Shown in pieces: positions 17,938 through 29,846 of a stretch of 64,000 bases of DNA. Each line of letters starts with the position of its first letter. Position 1 is the stretch's first letter. Both the position numbers and the translations under genes were made by a program. Below the pieces are notes generated by a model, which saw only the letters and a program-made list of their open reading frames with translations, had not been told where the DNA came from and made no database searches. The DNA comes from Candidatus Proximibacter danicus (GTDB lineage Bacteria > Pseudomonadota > Gammaproteobacteria > Burkholderiales > Rhodocyclaceae): positions 103,958-167,957 of the forward strand of contig JADJUC010000028.1 of the NCBI GenBank assembly GCA_016710885.1. The letters are read 5' to 3'.

Positions 17938-18276
17938 ATGAAACTCGTAACCGCAATCATCAAGCCGTTCAAGCTCGACGAAGTGCGTGAAGCATTGTCC
18001 GCCATCGGCGTGCAGGGCATCACCGTCACCGAGGTCAAGGGCTTCGGACGTCAGAAGGGCCATACCGAGCTCTATCGCGGCGCTGAATATGTCGTCGATT
18101 TTCTACCCAAGGTGAAGATCGAGGCGGCGGTCAAGGACGACGTGGTCGAACAAGTGATCGAAGCCATCGAGAAATCCGCCAGCACCGGCAAGATCGGTGA
18201 CGGCAAGATTTTCGTCTTCCCCGTTGAACAAGTGATCCGCATCCGCACCGGCGAAACCGGTGAGGAAGCACTGTAA
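17938..18276 (+). CDS. glnK: Nitrogen regulatory protein P-II
   Basis: A 112-residue PII trimer subunit that reads 2-oxoglutarate and ATP/ADP and binds AmtB or nitrogen enzymes. The T-loop carries the uridylylation site Tyr51 (LYRGAEYVVDFLPK), and the C-terminal signature KIGDGKIFVFPVEQVIRIRTG is complete. It begins 30 bases after the porin and ends 11 bases before amtB. The glnK name rests on the amtB linkage; by sequence alone GlnB and GlnK are hard to separate. Confidence 0.95.
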   Translation: MKLVTAIIKPFKLDEVREALSAIGVQGITVTEVKGFGRQKGHTELYRGAEYVVDFLPKVKIEAAVKDDVVEQVIEAIEKSASTGKIGDGKIFVFPVEQVIRIRTGETGEEAL

Positions 18277-18287
18277 GGAGCGACATC

Positions 18288-19766
18288 ATGAAGCGCATTT
18301 TTGCAACACTCGCTCTGCTCGGTGCCGTGCTTGTCGGCAACCCCGCTTGGGCCGAGGAGAAGTCGGCGGCCCCCGCCGCCTCCGCGCCTGCGGCAACCGC
18401 TCCGGCGGCCGCTGCCGCCGCGGCGACCGAAGCTGTACCGGCCGCCGCGCCGGTGCTGGTGGCCAACAAGGGTGACAACGCCTGGGTGATGATCAGCGCC
18501 GCGCTGGTCATCCTCATGTCCATCCCCGGCCTGGCGCTGTTCTACGGCGGTCTTGTCCGCTCGAAGAACATGCTTTCGGTGCTCATGCAGGTCTTTGTCA
18601 CCTTCTCGCTGATCAGCGTCCTGTGGGTGGTCTACGGTTACTCCGTGGCCTTTACCGAGGGGGGTGGCTTCTTTGGCACGCTCGACAAGCTGTTCCTCAA
18701 GGGGGTCACCGTCGACTCCGTGGTGGCGACCTTCTCGAAGGGTGTGGTCATTTCCGAGTACGCCTACATCATCTTCCAGGGCGCCTTCGCGGCGATCACC
18801 TGCGGCCTGATCGTCGGCGCCTTCGCCGAGCGCATCAAGTTTTCCGCCGTGCTGGTGTTCATGGTCATCTGGTTCACCCTCTCCTACCTGCCGATGGCAC
18901 ACATGGTCTGGTACTGGGCGGGTCCGGATGCCTACATCGACGCTGCTGCCGGCGAAGCTGCGGGCAAGACGGCTGGCTTCCTGTTCCAGAAGGGCGCGCT
19001 CGACTTTGCCGGCGGTACCGTGGTGCATATCAACGCGGCTGTTGCCGGCCTGGTCGGTGCCTTCCTGATCGGCAAGCGTGTCGGCTACGGTCGCGAATCG
19101 ATGGCCCCGCACAGCCTGACCTTCACCATGATCGGCGCCTCGCTGCTGTGGTTCGGCTGGTTCGGCTTCAACGCCGGTTCCGCCCTCGAAGCCTCCGGTG
19201 GCGCTGCCCTGGCCATGGTCAACACCTGGATCGCTACCGCCTGTGCGGCACTGTCCTGGATGCTTGCCGAATGGCTGCTCAAGGGCAAGCCCTCGATGCT
19301 GGGTGCCGCTTCCGGTGCCGTGGCCGGCCTCGTGGCGATCACCCCGGCAGCTGGCTTCGTCGGCGTCATCGGCGCCATCTTCATCGGCCTGCTGGCTGGC
19401 GTGATCTGCCTGTGGGGCGTCAATGGCCTGAAGCACCTGCTCGGCGCCGATGACTCGCTCGACGTGTTCGGCGTGCATGGCGTTGGCGGCATCCTCGGCG
19501 CCATCCTCACCGGCGTGTTCGCGGCCCCTTCCCTCGGCGGCACCGGTGTCTATGACTATGTAGCCAACAAGGTCGGCGACTACGACATGACGGCCCAGGT
19601 GATCGCCCAGTTCTGGGGTGTCGGTACCGTTATCGTCTGGTCGGCGGTGGTTTCGTTCATCGCCTTCAAGCTGGTGGATGTAGTGATCGGCCTGCGCGTG
19701 CCGGAAGAAGAAGAGCGTGAAGGTCTGGACATCACCTCTCACGGCGAGTCGGCCTACCACCACTAA
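18288..19766 (+). CDS. amtB: Ammonium channel AmtB
   Basis: A 492-residue inner-membrane ammonium transporter. A cleavable signal (to NPAWA) and an unusually long Ala/Pro linker of about 45 residues precede the first membrane helix (NAWVMISAALVILMSIPG). Eleven helices follow. The twin pore histidines are visible in GTVVHINAAVAG and DVFGVHGVGG, and the outer-vestibule aromatic region in MVWYWAG. PII binding to its cytoplasmic face, by GlnK from the adjacent gene, would block the channel when nitrogen returns. It ends the operon and is followed by a terminator. Confidence 0.95.
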   Translation: MKRIFATLALLGAVLVGNPAWAEEKSAAPAASAPAATAPAAAAAAATEAVPAAAPVLVANKGDNAWVMISAALVILMSIPGLALFYGGLVRSKNMLSVLMQVFVTFSLISVLWVVYGYSVAFTEGGGFFGTLDKLFLKGVTVDSVVATFSKGVVISEYAYIIFQGAFAAITCGLIVGAFAERIKFSAVLVFMVIWFTLSYLPMAHMVWYWAGPDAYIDAAAGEAAGKTAGFLFQKGALDFAGGTVVHINAAVAGLVGAFLIGKRVGYGRESMAPHSLTFTMIGASLLWFGWFGFNAGSALEASGGAALAMVNTWIATACAALSWMLAEWLLKGKPSMLGAASGAVAGLVAITPAAGFVGVIGAIFIGLLAGVICLWGVNGLKHLLGADDSLDVFGVHGVGGILGAILTGVFAAPSLGGTGVYDYVANKVGDYDMTAQVIAQFWGVGTVIVWSAVVSFIAFKLVDVVIGLRVPEEEEREGLDITSHGESAYHH

Positions 19767-19791
19767 GTTTCCTCCCGCAGCACCCCCCCTT

Positions 19792-19820
19792 TCGGGCGCC
19801 TTCGGGCGCCCGATTTTTTT
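19792..19820 (+). terminator. Intrinsic terminator after amtB
   Basis: TCGGGCGCC, loop TTC, then GGGCGCCCGA and a run of seven T. A strong hairpin 25 bases past the amtB stop that closes the nitrogen operon. Confidence 0.88.
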
Positions 19821-19870
19821 GATCTGTCGTATGCAGGAGTGTTGCCGGTCGCCAGCGAAATTCCGGCGGA

Positions 19871-20413
19871 TTACTTGATCAGCGGCAGCAGTGCGCGGAA
19901 GTCATCGGTGCCGGCTTTCTGCAGCCACTCGAAGACCACCATCTCGGTGGTGACGACGTGGGCGCCGGCGGCACGCATGCGCGCGATGGCCGCCGCCCGG
20001 TTTTCCGGGGTGCGCGACGAGGCCGCATCTTCGGCGAGGAAAACCGCGTAGCCGGCGGCCAGCAGACCAAGCCCCGTCTGCAGCACGCAGACATGCGTTT
20101 CCATGCCGGTGACGATGATCTGCCGCCTGCCTGTCTGCGCCAGTTTTTCAAGGAAGCCCGGTTCGCACGTGCATGAGAAGTGCATCTTCTCGACGATCTG
20201 CGCGCCCGCCGGCAGCGGCAACAGATCGGTGACGGTAGTGCCCAGTCCGCGCACGTATTGTTCCGAAACGAACACCGGAATGCCAAGCCGCCCGGCGCTG
20301 GCCAGCAGACGCCGGTTGTTGGCGATGGCGTCGGTGCCGTCATGGATCGCCGGCGCCAGTTTTTCCTGGATGTCGACGACGAGCAGCAGCGACTGGTTGC
20401 GATCAATCAGCAT
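19871..20413 (-). CDS. Isochorismatase-family hydrolase
   Basis: A 180-residue cysteine hydrolase of the isochorismatase/nicotinamidase superfamily. The catalytic triad can be placed at Asp14 (LLLVVDIQ), Lys76 (VEKMHFS) and Cys109 (GMETHVCVLQ), with the cis-peptide loop just before the cysteine. It is closest in style to the YcaC-like subgroup, whose substrates are mostly unknown. It lies just downstream of purU on the same strand, separated by about 44 bases. A role in amide or pyrimidine breakdown is possible but not shown. Confidence 0.83.
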   Translation of the reverse strand: MLIDRNQSLLLVVDIQEKLAPAIHDGTDAIANNRRLLASAGRLGIPVFVSEQYVRGLGTTVTDLLPLPAGAQIVEKMHFSCTCEPGFLEKLAQTGRRQIIVTGMETHVCVLQTGLGLLAAGYAVFLAEDAASSRTPENRAAAIARMRAAGAHVVTTEMVVFEWLQKAGTDDFRALLPLIK

Positions 20414-20457
20414 GGCGACCTCCTCGGTGAATGATCGGGCGCACGGCGCCTGATCGG

Positions 20458-21321
20458 TCAGCGGAAAACGACGGTCTTGTTACCGTGCACCAGCACCCGG
20501 TCTTCCAGGTGGTAGCGCAGGCCGCGGGCCAGCACGGTCTTTTCGATGTCCTTGCCGTAGCGCACCATGTCTTCGACCGAATCGGAGTGGTCGATGCGGA
20601 TCACGTCCTGCTCGATGATCGGGCCTTGGTCGAGCGCTTCGGTGACGTAGTGACAGGTGGCGCCGATCAGCTTGACGCCGCGCTCGTAGGCCTGGTGGTA
20701 AGGCTTGGCGCCGACGAACGAGGGCAGGAAGGAATGGTGGATGTTGATGATGCGGCCGGGGTACTTGGCGCACAGGTCTGACGACAGCACTTGCATGTAG
20801 CGCGCCAGCACCATGCAGTCGCCGTGCACTTCCTCGAAGATGCGCTGCACTTCGGCGTAGGCGGCGGCCTTGTTGTCAGGCATGACCGGTACGTGGTGGA
20901 AGGGAATGCCGTGCCACTCGACGAAACCGCGGAAGGTGTCGTGGTTGGAGATGACGCAGGGAATCTCGATGTCGAGTTCCTTGGCCTGCCAGCGGGCCAG
21001 AAGGTCGTAGAGGCAGTGTTCCTGCTTCGATACCAGCAGCACCAGGCGCTTCTTCATCGCCGAATCGTTGATCTGCCATTCCATCTGCAACGGGTCACCG
21101 ACGGCAACGCGGAAGCGTTCGCGGAACTCGGCGAGCAAAAAAGGCAGCGAGTCGGCCTTGATCTCCACGCGCATGAAGTAGCGACCGGTCAGGTCGTCGG
21201 CGTGATAGCTCGATTCCAGGATCCAGCCGCCGTTCTGGGCGATGAAGCCGGAAGTGCGGGCGATGATGCCGACCTGGTCCGGGCAGGAGGCGGTCAGCGT
21301 GTAGAAGCGGTCGCGGTGCAT
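20458..21321 (-). CDS. purU: Formyltetrahydrofolate deformylase
   Basis: A 287-residue cytosolic enzyme that hydrolyses 10-formyltetrahydrofolate to formate and tetrahydrofolate, balancing one-carbon units. An N-terminal ACT domain (residues 8-85, YTLTASCPDQVGIIARTSGF) would sense glycine or methionine. The formyltransferase-fold catalytic domain follows, with ISNHDTFR supplying the Asn and His, HHSFLPSF, and the PurU-type Asp segment SVEDMVRYGKDIEKTV. The length is standard. It starts 15 bases after the thrH stop on the same strand. Confidence 0.93.
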   Translation of the reverse strand: MHRDRFYTLTASCPDQVGIIARTSGFIAQNGGWILESSYHADDLTGRYFMRVEIKADSLPFLLAEFRERFRVAVGDPLQMEWQINDSAMKKRLVLLVSKQEHCLYDLLARWQAKELDIEIPCVISNHDTFRGFVEWHGIPFHHVPVMPDNKAAAYAEVQRIFEEVHGDCMVLARYMQVLSSDLCAKYPGRIINIHHSFLPSFVGAKPYHQAYERGVKLIGATCHYVTEALDQGPIIEQDVIRIDHSDSVEDMVRYGKDIEKTVLARGLRYHLEDRVLVHGNKTVVFR

Positions 21322-21336
21322 GGGCGAGGTTGCCGT

Positions 21337-21948
21337 TCAGGCGCAGCGTGCAAAGGCGCGATCGATCTCCGTGCGCAGTTCGGTGTAGGACTTGGTCACC
21401 GGGAACTGCGGGAATTCGCGGATGACGTTTTCCGGCGGGTGGAACAGGATGCCGCCGTGCGCCTCGCCGAGCATCGCCGTGTCGTTGTACGAATCGCCGG
21501 CTGCGACGATGGTGAACTTGAGTTCCTTGAAGCGCTTCACCGCTTCCTGCTTCTGGTTCGGCATGCGCAGGTGGTAGTTGACCAGCATGCCCTCGGCGTC
21601 GGCTTCGAGCGAGTGGCAGAACAGCGTCGGCCAGCCGAGCTGGCGCATCAGCGGGTGGGCGAATTCGTAGAAGGTGTCGGAGAGGATGATCACCTGATAG
21701 TCCTCGCGCAGCCCGTCGACAAACTCGCGGGCGCCGGCCATCGGGCCCATCGCGGAGATCACCTTCTGGATATCCGGCAGGCCCAGCTTGTGCTGGCGCA
21801 GGATGTCCAGGCGGTACTTCATCAGCTTGTCGTAGTCCGGCTCGTCGCGGGTGGTGCGGCGCAGTTCGGGGATGCCGGTGCGCTCGGCAAACTCGATCCA
21901 GATTTCGGGGACGAGGACACCCTCGAGGTCAAGACAAACGATTCTCAC
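21337..21948 (-). CDS. thrH: Bifunctional phosphoserine phosphatase / homoserine phosphotransferase ThrH
   Basis: A 203-residue HAD-family enzyme. The nucleophile motif is CLDLEGVLVPEIW; motif II is VVILSDTFYEF-like (here VIILSDTFYEF), and motifs III/IV are GDSYNDTAML. These match Pseudomonas ThrH closely, including the tail FHPPENVIREFPQFP. It dephosphorylates phosphoserine and can pass the phosphate to homoserine. The GTG at 21948 is chosen because it gives the family length and follows GGAG by seven bases; the frame stays open for 45 more codons with no homology. Confidence 0.93.
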   Translation of the reverse strand: MRIVCLDLEGVLVPEIWIEFAERTGIPELRRTTRDEPDYDKLMKYRLDILRQHKLGLPDIQKVISAMGPMAGAREFVDGLREDYQVIILSDTFYEFAHPLMRQLGWPTLFCHSLEADAEGMLVNYHLRMPNQKQEAVKRFKELKFTIVAAGDSYNDTAMLGEAHGGILFHPPENVIREFPQFPVTKSYTELRTEIDRAFARCA

Positions 21949-22003
21949 CGGAATTCTCCAAAATGGCGCAGCGACAGTGCCGCAGACGAAAAGCGCGATT
22001 TTA

Positions 22004-23936
<1,933 letters not shown>

Positions 23937-24021
23937 GGTGGGGAATTTGGGGCAGCAACCGGCGGGCGGTACGCAAGCGGGTAAAATCGCCATTTTACCG
24001 GCTTCGACCCGCGAGACTGCC

Positions 24022-24661
24022 ATGCGCCTGACGATTGTTCCGCTATTGATTTCCCTGCTGGCCTTGCCGGCATTTGCCCAGGTCGACTCCCAGCCAATGT
24101 CCGAGGGGGAGCGCCAGGGAAAGCTCGACCATGCGCGCAGCCTTCGGGATGAGTCCGAGCGTTTGCAGAACGCAGCGGATGCGCGGCTGAAGGCGCAGAA
24201 CGAGGCCTGCCACAAGAAATTTCTTGTCAGCAGTTGCCTGGAGGATGCGCAGAAGGCGCACATCGAGGAGTCGCGTGCGGCGAAACGCAAGGATTTCGAA
24301 GCCGGCCAGCTGGAGCGTGATGTCAAACGCCGTGATGTAGCGGTCAGAGATGCCAAGCGTGCCGCCGAGGCGCCAAAGCGCGAGGCCGACCAGAAGGCGC
24401 AAGGGTGAGGCCTATCGGGCCAACGAGGCAAAGCGTGCCGAGGATCGGGCGGCAAAACAGGCGAAGAAGGAACAGAAGGCTGCCGAGGGGCGGCGCAAGC
24501 ATGCCGAGGCGCAGGTCAAGCATCAGCAGAAGTTGGAAGCTCAAGCCAAGAAGGAGGCCAAGGCCGCCGAAAAACGTGCCGCCCGGGAGGCAAAAGCGGC
24601 AGAGCAGGCGGCGCGCAAGGCGGAAAAAGCCGGGGGTAGCGCAGCGCCCGCTGCCCGCTAA
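24022..24661 (+). CDS. Secreted alanine/lysine-rich coiled-coil protein, apparent frameshift
   Basis: Not a family I can name. The first 19 residues form a signal peptide (LLISLLALPAFAQ). The mature part is strongly helical and charged, full of Ala, Lys, Glu and Arg (SERLQNAADARLKAQNEACHKKF), with a pair of cysteines. The frame stops at 24408 (DQKAQG), but the same composition resumes one base over (KGEAYRANEAKRAEDRAAKQ) and runs to 24661. One extra base near 24400 explains this. The restored length is about 212 residues. It overlaps the acyltransferase stop by four bases tail to tail. A periplasmic coiled-coil role is likely; function unknown. Confidence 0.65.
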
Positions 24662-25215
24662 TCCTTGAAGCGGATTTCGCCGGCCTGCGCAGGGCGACGC
24701 CCGGTCTTTTCGGCGTAGTAGTCGCGCAGTGCGTCAAGGTCGATTTCGCGGTCACCGGTCAGGACCAACCAGCGTTCGATGCCGATGGCTTTCTGCCGGT
24801 AGTCGATGAACCCCAGCCCGACGGGCACGTTCGCGGCCAGTGCCAGGCGGTAGAAACCGGATTTGAGATGGTCGGTCTTGCTGCGGGTGCCTTCAGCGGC
24901 GATGGTCAGGTGAAAGGTCTCCCGCTTCCCGTACTCCACCAGCAACTGGTCGATGAAGCCGGATGCCCGGCTACGGTCCACCGGTACGCCACCCCAGCGC
25001 TTGAAGAGGCCGCCCAGCGGGTTCTCGAACATCGATTGCTTGCCCACCCAATGCATCGGAAAACCGATGGCGAAACGCCACAGCATGGTGATCGGGAAAT
25101 CCCAGTTGGAGGTGTGTGGATAAGCGATGATCACCGATTTCGGTGATGGTGGCGGTATCCAAACCGCCTTCCAGCCAATCAGCCGGAGCAGAAAGCCGCT
25201 GACCGTGGCAGCCAT
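24658..25215 (-). CDS. PlsC-like acyltransferase
   Basis: A 185-residue member of the lysophospholipid acyltransferase superfamily. The catalytic HX4D is HTSNWD (about residue 34), and the glycerol-phosphate binding block is AAEGTRSKTD. It is shorter than PlsC (about 240) and matches the small standalone group often labelled 1-acyl-glycerol-3-phosphate acyltransferase-like. The acyl acceptor is unknown. It starts two bases after the ABC-F gene stop, so the two are co-transcribed. Confidence 0.82.
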   Translation of the reverse strand: MAATVSGFLLRLIGWKAVWIPPPSPKSVIIAYPHTSNWDFPITMLWRFAIGFPMHWVGKQSMFENPLGGLFKRWGGVPVDRSRASGFIDQLLVEYGKRETFHLTIAAEGTRSKTDHLKSGFYRLALAANVPVGLGFIDYRQKAIGIERWLVLTGDREIDLDALRDYYAEKTGRRPAQAGEIRFKD

Positions 25216-25217
25216 GC

Positions 25218-26834
<1,617 letters not shown>

Positions 26835-26973
26835 GGCGGAATCCTGCGGAGGAAGGGGGTGCGGAGAAGGAGCTAACGGGGGTCAGTGACGAATCGAGAC
26901 GACAAGGCAAAGCCGGTGCTGCAGAAGCGACAAGGGCGGCACGCGCCGCCCTCGACTTCCGGGATACCGGAAT

Positions 26974-27138
26974 TTACTTGCCGGCGCCCAGCTGGGTCTT
27001 GCCGCGCTGGTGGCACTCGGCGGCGTAGATGGCCTTGCGCACGCCCTTGGTGTTGTTGCGGTACAGGCGCTTGGCGGCCTTGGAGAGGCAGCGGCGCTCG
27101 ATGGCCGAGCGGCGGTCGCGGTTGGTAGTGGAAGCCAT
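26974..27138 (-). CDS. Small basic protein of 54 residues, unknown
   Basis: A short frame starting MASTTNRDRRSAIERRC and ending GKTQLGAGK, rich in Arg and Lys with two cysteines. GGAG lies eight bases before the ATG, and codon use is GC-rich as in real genes here. It sits between the YbiT-like gene and the divergent methyltransferase. The composition suggests nucleic-acid or ribosome binding, but I cannot match it to a family; it does not look like S21 or L36. Moderate confidence that it is translated. Confidence 0.6.
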   Translation of the reverse strand: MASTTNRDRRSAIERRCLSKAAKRLYRNNTKGVRKAIYAAECHQRGKTQLGAGK

Positions 27139-27296
27139 GTTCAAACTCCAGGTAATGTTGGGTGCAGCTGTTGATCGGGGGGTCGAAAAATTCTTGAACC
27201 GTGAATTTTAAAGGTTTTTCAGGTTTTTTGCCCGGTTTTGTTTGCATTCCGCCCACCGCTGGCGCCTTGGCTGCTTCCTCGCTATCCTCCCGCCCC

Positions 27297-28484
27297 ATGT
27301 TCGCCAAAGTTCCCCCCCCGCTCGATATCGCCAGTCTTGGCCAGGTGTTCACGCCCGAGGCCATCGTGCGTCGCATGCTGGCGCTGCGCCGCAATGCCGG
27401 ACGGGTACTCGAACCTTCTTGCGGCGATGGTGCGTTTTCACGTCACCTGCCGGGCTGCACGGCGATCGAGATCGATGCGCGGCATTGCCCGCCGGGGGCG
27501 CTGAATCAGGATTTTTTCGCTTACCCGGAGCGCGAGAAATTTTCGACCATCCTCGGTAACCCGCCCTATGTGCGCTATCAGGACATACCGGCGACAACGC
27601 GCGACCTGCTCTCGTCCAAGCATTTCGATGCCCGCTCCAACCTTTACCTGTTCTTCATCGAGAAGTGCCTGCGCCACCTCGAACCGGGGGGCGAGCTGAT
27701 CTTCATCACGCCGCGCGATTTCCTCAAAGCCACCTCGGCGGTTCGGCTCAACCGCTTGCTGCATGCACAAGGCACGATTACCGATTTCATCGAACTTGGC
27801 GATACGCGTGTCTTTGCCGGCGCGACGCCGAACTGCGCAATCTGGCGTTTCGAGCACGGCAATCTGTCGCATCGCACACGCTACGAGGTCGGGAATGGTG
27901 ACAAGAACGGCGTCGAGGAACGCCACTTCCTGCTTGCCGGTGGGCACCTGGCTTTCACGCGTGCCGACTATTCGGTGCCGCTGTCCAGCATCTTCTCGGT
28001 CAAGGTCGGTGCGGTCTCGGGTGCGGACGATGTCTTTACGAGCGACGAGCACGGCGACATGGATTTTGTGTGTTCTCACACGGCGCGCGACGGCAGAACG
28101 CGGCGGATGATCTTCAACACGCCGCACCCCGCGCTGGAGCCCCATAAACAGCGCCTGCTGGCGCGCCGCATCAAGCCTTTCGATGAAAGCAACTGGTGGC
28201 AATGGGGGCGCCTGCACCCGATCACCGAGCGGCCGCGTATCTACGTCAATGGCAAGACACGCAGCCCGACGCCGTTCTTCCTCCACCCCTGCAACAACTA
28301 TGATGGCGCTATCCTCGCCCTCTTTCCGCACGACCCTGCGGTGGATATGGCAGCGCTGTGTGCCCAGTTGAATGCGGTGGACTGGGGGGAACTTGGCTTC
28401 GTTTGTGATGGTCGATTCCTCTTCGCGCAGCGCAGCTTGCAGGAAGCGCTGTTACCCGAGTCGTTCCGCTGCAATATCTTGTAA
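27297..28484 (+). CDS. N6-adenine-type DNA methyltransferase, apparently orphan
   Basis: A 395-residue SAM-dependent methyltransferase of the gamma-like Eco57I/TaqI type. Motif X/I region: GQVFTPEAIVRRML and VLEPSCGDGAF (SAM binding). Motif IV: NPPYVRYQ, the NPPY of N6-adenine or amino-group methylases. The C-terminal half (from about residue 230) would be the target recognition domain. No restriction endonuclease or specificity subunit lies beside it, so it is either a solitary epigenetic methylase or a remnant of a split system. The ATG at 27297 is preferred because the 32 upstream codons show no homology and the family core begins soon after. A glutathione operon follows 70 bases later. 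Confidence 0.82.
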   Translation: MFAKVPPPLDIASLGQVFTPEAIVRRMLALRRNAGRVLEPSCGDGAFSRHLPGCTAIEIDARHCPPGALNQDFFAYPEREKFSTILGNPPYVRYQDIPATTRDLLSSKHFDARSNLYLFFIEKCLRHLEPGGELIFITPRDFLKATSAVRLNRLLHAQGTITDFIELGDTRVFAGATPNCAIWRFEHGNLSHRTRYEVGNGDKNGVEERHFLLAGGHLAFTRADYSVPLSSIFSVKVGAVSGADDVFTSDEHGDMDFVCSHTARDGRTRRMIFNTPHPALEPHKQRLLARRIKPFDESNWWQWGRLHPITERPRIYVNGKTRSPTPFFLHPCNNYDGAILALFPHDPAVDMAALCAQLNAVDWGELGFVCDGRFLFAQRSLQEALLPESFRCNIL

Positions 28485-28554
28485 CTGTGCGGTGTAACAT
28501 CCCGGTTCAACAACAGGCGGCTCGAAAATTGGGTCGTATGGAGACAGAATTGCC

Positions 28555-29835
28555 ATGGTTCCGCATCTCACCACGGCCCTGACCGGGCCGCTGCTTGACC
28601 TCGAACGCCGCTTTCTTGACGCCACGCCGCAGATCGAGCGCTGGCTGCGTGCGCAGTGGAACGAGCACACGCCGCCCTTCTATTCCTCGACCGATCTGCG
28701 CAACGCCGGCTTCAAGCTGGCGCCGGTCGATACCAACCTCTTCCCCGGTGGCTTCAACAATCTGAACCCGGCGTTCATGCCTTTGTGCGTGCAGGCGGCG
28801 ATGACGGCGATCGAGAAGTTCTGCCCGGAAGCCTGCGGCCTGCTGCTGATCCCGGAAAACCACACGCGCAACCTGTTCTACCTGCAGAACGTCGCGCAAC
28901 TGGCGGTGATCCTGCGCCAGACGGGACTCGAAGTGCGTATTGGTTCGCTGTTGCCGGAGATCACGCAGCCGACGCCGATCGAACTGCCGAACGGCGCCGT
29001 GCTGACGCTGGAACCGCTGAAGCGCAACGGCAACCGGCTCGGTCTCGACGGCTTCAACCCGTGCACCATCCTGCTCAACAACGACCTCTCGGCCGGGGTG
29101 CCGGCTATCCTGCAGGGCCTGCACGAGCAGTTCGTACTGCCGCCGCTGCACGCCGGCTGGGCGACCCGGCGCAAGTCCAACCACTTTGCGGCCTACGAGC
29201 AGGTGGCGGCGGAGTTTGCGCAGATGGTCGGCATCGATCCGTGGCATATCAACCCGTATTTCTCGGTCTGCCGCAGCATCAATTTCCACGAGCGCCAGGG
29301 CGAGGAGTGCCTGGCCACCAACGTCGATGCGGTGCTCGGCATGATCCGCGAGAAGTACCGCGAATACGGTATCGACGAGACCCCCTTCGTCATCGTCAAG
29401 GCCGACGCCGGCACCTACGGCATGGGCGTGATGACGGTCCGCGACGCCTCTGAGGTGACCGGGCTGAACCGCAAGCAGCGCAACAAGATGAGCGTGATCA
29501 AGGAAGGTCTGGAAGTCTCCGAGGTCATCATCCAGGAAGGCGTGCATACGCAGGAACGGGTGAACGAGGGCGTTGCTGAGCCGGTGGTGTACATGATCGA
29601 CCGCTATGTCGTCGGTGGCTTCTACCGGGTCAATGCCGCGCGCGGCGTTGATGAAAACCTCAATGCACCGGGCATGAGCTTCGAGCCGCTGGCCTTCGAG
29701 ACCAGTTGCCTGTGCCCGGACATGAGCCAGATGCCGGATGCCCCGCCCAACCGCTTCTATGCCTACGGCGTGGTGGCGCGTCTGGCGGCACTCGCAGCGT
29801 CGATCGAAATCGAACGCATGGAACCCGAGTCCTAG
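28555..29835 (+). CDS. gshA: Glutamate-cysteine ligase, Thiobacillus/betaproteobacterial type
   Basis: A 426-residue ATP-dependent ligase that makes gamma-glutamylcysteine, the first step of glutathione synthesis. It belongs to the ferrooxidans-type GshA family, unrelated in sequence to E. coli GshA. Recognisable blocks are LAPVDTNLFPGGFNNLNP, KADAGTYGMGVMTV (ATP-grasp-like) and YMIDRYVVGGFYRVN. The length fits the family. It is followed 11 bases later by gshB, so the two steps are made together. Confidence 0.92.
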   Translation: MVPHLTTALTGPLLDLERRFLDATPQIERWLRAQWNEHTPPFYSSTDLRNAGFKLAPVDTNLFPGGFNNLNPAFMPLCVQAAMTAIEKFCPEACGLLLIPENHTRNLFYLQNVAQLAVILRQTGLEVRIGSLLPEITQPTPIELPNGAVLTLEPLKRNGNRLGLDGFNPCTILLNNDLSAGVPAILQGLHEQFVLPPLHAGWATRRKSNHFAAYEQVAAEFAQMVGIDPWHINPYFSVCRSINFHERQGEECLATNVDAVLGMIREKYREYGIDETPFVIVKADAGTYGMGVMTVRDASEVTGLNRKQRNKMSVIKEGLEVSEVIIQEGVHTQERVNEGVAEPVVYMIDRYVVGGFYRVNAARGVDENLNAPGMSFEPLAFETSCLCPDMSQMPDAPPNRFYAYGVVARLAALAASIEIERMEPES

Positions 29836-29846
29836 GAAAAATTCGC

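Noticed and set aside
18072..19763. A 563-codon minus-strand frame
   Set aside because: Antisense to glnK and amtB; histidine/glycine-rich composition and no homology.
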